Shown here: in pieces, positions 60,851 to 64,000 of the stretch | Position numbering within the stretch: the first letter of the stretch is position 1 | Layout: the number at the start of each line of letters is the position of its first letter | Source of the DNA: Afipia sp. GAS231 | GTDB taxonomy: Bacteria > Pseudomonadota > Alphaproteobacteria > Rhizobiales > Xanthobacteraceae | Direction: 5' to 3' | Assembly: GCF_900103365.1 (NCBI RefSeq) | Contig: NZ_LT629703.1 | Span: 3,348,001-3,412,000 of the forward strand | DNA: 64,000 nt | Made by a program: the position numbers and the translations under genes | The notes under the pieces: generated by a model | Databases searched by the model: none | What the model saw: only the letters and a program-made list of their open reading frames with translations | Told to the model about the DNA's origin: nothing

Positions 60851-60873
60851 GCCGTCATGGCCGGGCATGACGG
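60851..60873. repeat. Short family D remnant
   Basis: CCGTCATG-GCCGGG-CATGACGG, a 23-bp piece matching the outer ends of the family D element at 42271-42359, with the middle missing. It lies just after the GGDEF-EAL gene. Confidence 0.55.
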
Positions 60874-60879
60874 ATCATG

Positions 60880-61014
60880 TCACTTCGTCAGCACCGGCAG
60901 CGGCTTCACGCTGTCGTTGGGCGATCCGGCCTGCATGGTGATCAGCGTCATCGAGACCAGGTCGTAGTAACCGATGATGCCCCCTTGGCCGTTGGGGCAA
61001 GCCGGCAGCCTCAT
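60880..61014 (-). pseudogene. C-terminal remnant of a carboxymuconolactone-decarboxylase-family gene
   Basis: Read on the minus strand, this 44-codon frame gives GGIIGYYDLVSMTLITMQ and ends PLPVLTK before TGA at 60880. The G-Y-Y-x-L-V-S-M-T-L stretch is the conserved C-terminal helix of CMD/AhpD-like proteins, and the Pro-rich tail is also typical. The catalytic Cys-x-x-Cys half is missing, and the frame before it (ACPNGQG) has no family similarity, so this is a truncated remnant. It lies in the gap between two GGDEF-EAL genes. Confidence 0.6.
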
Positions 61015-61121
61015 GGCCGGCGCGCCCGGTTGAGCCTTTAAGTCTTAAGCCTTGGGTAACCGGTTTTCCTAACCGCTTATGACATCCTTACATTGTATGC
61101 ATATTCCCGGGAGAAGGGGGA

Positions 61122-64000
61122 ATGCGCGATCTCTTTCATTACGTGCGGGGCATCAGCTCCCGGGCCCGGGCGGTCGGACGGCATCTGGCCGCGACGATCC
61201 GGGGGCCGGTGCTGTGGCTGACCTTTTGCGGCGGCCTTCTGGTCGCGGCGATCTTCGCCGGCACCATCATGATGACCGCCGAATTCCGCGAGCGCGCGCT
61301 GGTCAACGGCGAGCGCGAACTGGAGAATACCGTCCAGTTGCTCGCCCGCCACTTCGACGAGCAATTCGAGGATTCCGACGCGATTGCCGCCGATACGATC
61401 GCGCGGCTGCGCATTTCCGATATCGATTCGCCCGTGATGTTCAGGTACCGGATCGCGAGCGTCGATGCGCAGGAGATCCTGAGGTCTAAAGGCGGCGCGC
61501 TGTCGTATCTGGGCGACATTTCAATTTTCGACTCTGACGGCGCGATCATCAGCTGGTCGAGGCCCTCACCCCCGCCCAAGCTGGACATTTCCGGCCGTGC
61601 CTACTTTCAGACTTTCAAATCCGATCCCTTGGCGCCGTCGATCCTGACCGAGGCGGTGCCAAGCCTGATCAATGGCAATCTGAATACCGTGATTGCGCAT
61701 CGACTGACGGGGGCCGACGGGATCTTTCTCGGCGTCATGACGCGGCGCATCAATCCCGCCAACTACGAAAAATTCTTCGCCACCATTGCACTCGGAAGTG
61801 GCGCCACCCTTTGCATGTTCCACAACGACGGGACATTGCTGACCCGCTATCCGCGCGTCGACGCGATGATCGGGCAGAAGTTCAAGAACGCGCCGCTGCT
61901 GGAGCGCGTCCAGACCCGCGGCGGCGCCCAGACGCTACGCATGATGAGTCCGATCGATGGCACGGACCGGCTTGGCTCCGCGGCGCCCCTGGAGCATTTC
62001 CCGGGGGTCGTGATCGCGACCAACACGGTCTCGGCCGCGCTGGCCGACTGGCGCGCGCAAACCAGATTCCTGGTTGTCGCCGCAGCGCTGTCGGCGATGG
62101 TGGTCGCAGTTATTCTGTTTCTGATCATCCGGCAGATCACCCGGCAGAGCCGTGAAGCGCAGCAACGGCTGGAGTCGGAGCGGCGCCAGCTCGACACCGC
62201 GCTGAACAACATGATCCAGGGCCTGGTGATGTACGACGCTTCGGGGCATGTCGTCACCTTCAACCGGCGCTACATCGACATGTTCGGGCTGTCGAACGAG
62301 ATCGTGAAGCCGGGCGCGCATTTGCGCGACCTGATGCAGCACCGCAAGGACACCGGATCCTTCTCTGGAGACGTCGACGAATTCTGTTCCAGGATCATGC
62401 AGAACATCGCACGCGGCAGAATGGACCAGACCACCATGCAATCCGCCGACGGAAGCTCTTACCTCGCGATCAGCAAGCCGCTGGCGCATGGCGGCTGGGT
62501 CGCCACGATGGAAGACATCACCGAGCGCCGCAAGCTCGAACAGGAACGCGACCGCAACCAGGCCTTCCTGAGCGAGATCATCGATCACATTCCTTCGCAG
62601 ATCACGGTGAAGGGCGTGCAGGATCGCCGCTATCTGCTGGTCAACCGCGTGGCCGAGGCTCAGTTCGGCATTTCGCGCGACCTCATCGTCGGCAGGACGG
62701 CTTTCGAGCTGTTTCCGAAGGCCGGCGCCGACACGATCCTGGCCGACGAGGAGAAGGCGCTGCAATCCACCGACGGCCTGTTCAAGGACGAGCACGCCTG
62801 GGAAAGCCAGGCCAAGGGCACGAGCTACATCACCTCCAAGCGGCTGGTGATACGCGACGCCGCGGGCGAACCCAGCTACATCGTCAATGTCGTCGACGAC
62901 GTCACCGAACGCCGCAACGCCAACGAAAAGATCGCGCATCTCGCGCATTACGATGCGCTCACCGACCTGCCCAACCGGGTGCTGTTCCGCGAGCAGATCG
63001 AGCGCGAGCTGCAGAACGCCATTCGGGGCGAACAGTTCGCCCTGCTCTACATCGACATCGACGAATTCAAGGGCATCAACGACTCGCTGGGACACCATGT
63101 CGGCGACGAATTGCTGAAAGCCGTCGCGGCGCGCATCAGGGGCTGCATCAAGCCGACCGATCTGATCGCTCGCCTCGGCGGCGACGAATTTGCCGTGATC
63201 CAGACCGCCGTCGGCGACCGTGCCGACGTGGTGGAATTCGTGACGCGAATTCACGAGGCGATCCGCCAGCCCTATCAGTGCCTCGGCCACCATCTGTCGA
63301 CCGACGCCAGCATCGGCATCGCGCTGGCGCCGCAGGACGGCACCGAACTCGACCAGTTGATCAAGAGCGCGGATCTGGCGATGTACGGCGCCAAGGCCGA
63401 AGGGCGCCGCACCCACCGCTTCTTCGAGCCGGCGATGGACGCCCGCGCCAAGGCCCGGCTCACCATGGAGCAGGATCTTCGTCAGGCGATGATCGATGGC
63501 GGCTTCGAAATCCACTATCAGCCGCTGGTCGATCTCGCGAGCAACGAGGTGAGCGGCTGCGAAGCGCTGCTGCGCTGGCGGCATCCCGAACGCGGCATGG
63601 TGTCGCCGGCGGAATTCATTCCGCTCGCCGAGGACACCGGCCTGATCAACGAACTCGGCGATTGGGTGATGCAGACCGCCTGCGCCGAAGCGGCCGCGTG
63701 GCCATCCCCGATCCGGCTTGCGGTCAACGTCTCACCGGTGCAGTTGAAATCCTCCACTTTGGCCTTGCGGATCGCCCGCGCGCTCGCCGCCTCAGGGCTG
63801 TCGCCGGACCGGCTGGAGATCGAAATCACCGAGGCCGTGCTGATTCATGATGACGAAACCGCACTCGCGATCCTGCATCAGCTCCGCGGCATCGGCGTGC
63901 GCATTGCGCTCGACGATTTCGGCACCGGGTTCTCGTCATTGAGTTATCTGAAACGGTTCCCGTTCGACAAGATCAAGATCGACCGCTGTTTCGTCAGCGA
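61122..64000 (+). CDS. Membrane PDC/Cache-PAS-PAS-GGDEF-EAL protein (runs off the window end)
   Basis: At least 959 residues, without a stop before 64000. Order: one transmembrane helix near residues 30-55 (WLTFCGGLLVAAIFAGTIMM), a periplasmic Cache-like sensor (to about 310), a second helix (FLVVAAALSAMVVAVILFLII), PAS 1 (about 345-465), PAS 2 (about 485-605), GGDEF (about 610-775) with intact RLGGDEFAVI, and EAL with GCEALLRW, VNVSPVQL, EITEAVL and DDFGTGFSSLSYL. Both catalytic centres look intact as far as seen. The ATG at 61122 has a GAGAAGGGGG ribosome site. It is a second c-di-GMP enzyme next to an SGDEF relative. Confidence 0.93.
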   Translation, partial: MRDLFHYVRGISSRARAVGRHLAATIRGPVLWLTFCGGLLVAAIFAGTIMMTAEFRERALVNGERELENTVQLLARHFDEQFEDSDAIAADTIARLRISDIDSPVMFRYRIASVDAQEILRSKGGALSYLGDISIFDSDGAIISWSRPSPPPKLDISGRAYFQTFKSDPLAPSILTEAVPSLINGNLNTVIAHRLTGADGIFLGVMTRRINPANYEKFFATIALGSGATLCMFHNDGTLLTRYPRVDAMIGQKFKNAPLLERVQTRGGAQTLRMMSPIDGTDRLGSAAPLEHFPGVVIATNTVSAALADWRAQTRFLVVAAALSAMVVAVILFLIIRQITRQSREAQQRLESERRQLDTALNNMIQGLVMYDASGHVVTFNRRYIDMFGLSNEIVKPGAHLRDLMQHRKDTGSFSGDVDEFCSRIMQNIARGRMDQTTMQSADGSSYLAISKPLAHGGWVATMEDITERRKLEQERDRNQAFLSEIIDHIPSQITVKGVQDRRYLLVNRVAEAQFGISRDLIVGRTAFELFPKAGADTILADEEKALQSTDGLFKDEHAWESQAKGTSYITSKRLVIRDAAGEPSYIVNVVDDVTERRNANEKIAHLAHYDALTDLPNRVLFREQIERELQNAIRGEQFALLYIDIDEFKGINDSLGHHVGDELLKAVAARIRGCIKPTDLIARLGGDEFAVIQTAVGDRADVVEFVTRIHEAIRQPYQCLGHHLSTDASIGIALAPQDGTELDQLIKSADLAMYGAKAEGRRTHRFFEPAMDARAKARLTMEQDLRQAMIDGGFEIHYQPLVDLASNEVSGCEALLRWRHPERGMVSPAEFIPLAEDTGLINELGDWVMQTACAEAAAWPSPIRLAVNVSPVQLKSSTLALRIARALAASGLSPDRLEIEITEAVLIHDDETALAILHQLRGIGVRIALDDFGTGFSSLSYLKRFPFDKIKIDRCFVS

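Noticed and set aside
61935..63584. 549-codon minus-strand open frame at the window end
   Set aside because: Antisense to the PAS-GGDEF-EAL gene, whose plus-strand frame has intact domain motifs.

Overview
The window is high-GC DNA from an alphaproteobacterium, most likely Bradyrhizobium or a close relative in the Nitrobacteraceae. This is inferred from gene content: a RegB/RegA redox pair, GlnD and MutS close together, several branched-chain-amino-acid-type solute-binding proteins, PHA depolymerase, an MmcB-like nuclease, and five families of short palindromic intergenic repeats. I saw no rRNA, tRNA, CRISPR array, insertion sequence or prophage. About 60 protein genes are densely packed in short operons on both strands.

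Region by region: 1-2.7 kb holds the end of an MFS permease and a hydroxyquinol ring-cleavage operon (maleylacetate reductase, hydroxyquinol 1,2-dioxygenase, SnoaL-like protein). 2.7-9 kb has a DMT exporter, a Zur-type regulator, a MarR/HlyD/DHA2 efflux operon and an ArsR/SRPBCC/GyrI-like operon. 9.1-17.9 kb is the aromatic catabolic core. On the minus strand it carries a solute-binding protein, a nitroreductase, a 4-hydroxylaminobenzoate lyase (PnbB family), protocatechuate 3,4-dioxygenase (pcaH, pcaG), a remnant of a flavoprotein gene, an AroQ-like protein, a DUF4286-like protein and a sugar-isomerase-like TIM barrel. A divergent LysR gene and a 3-oxoadipyl-CoA thiolase (pcaF) sit beside it. 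18-28 kb is mostly housekeeping: mutS, an OsmC protein, a sulfonate/nitrate-type ABC importer and glnD.

28-33.4 kb has ogt, a thioesterase and two tandem, nearly duplicate ABC binding proteins with matching leaders. 33.5-45 kb carries PBP1A, a YgjP-like metallopeptidase, PHA depolymerase, an ABC-2 exporter, regB/regA, mmcB, a von Willebrand A protein and a metallo-beta-lactamase-fold hydrolase. 45-57.7 kb holds an HxlR regulator, a PHB-depolymerase-type esterase, an MFS exporter, sthA, oxidoreductases, a cytochrome P450, a class III nucleotide cyclase, a cupin and an SDR. 57.8-64 kb is signalling: an HWE-type histidine kinase and two GGDEF-EAL proteins, the second running off the end.

The most coherent system is the aromatic region. 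Nitroreductase plus PnbB would convert 4-nitrobenzoate to protocatechuate with release of ammonium, and PcaHG would open that ring. The AroQ-like and TIM-barrel proteins may feed protocatechuate from hydroaromatic acids. The hydroxyquinol operon and the protocatechuate route both end at 3-oxoadipate, the pathway PcaF completes. The substrate assignments are inferences from family and neighbourhood.
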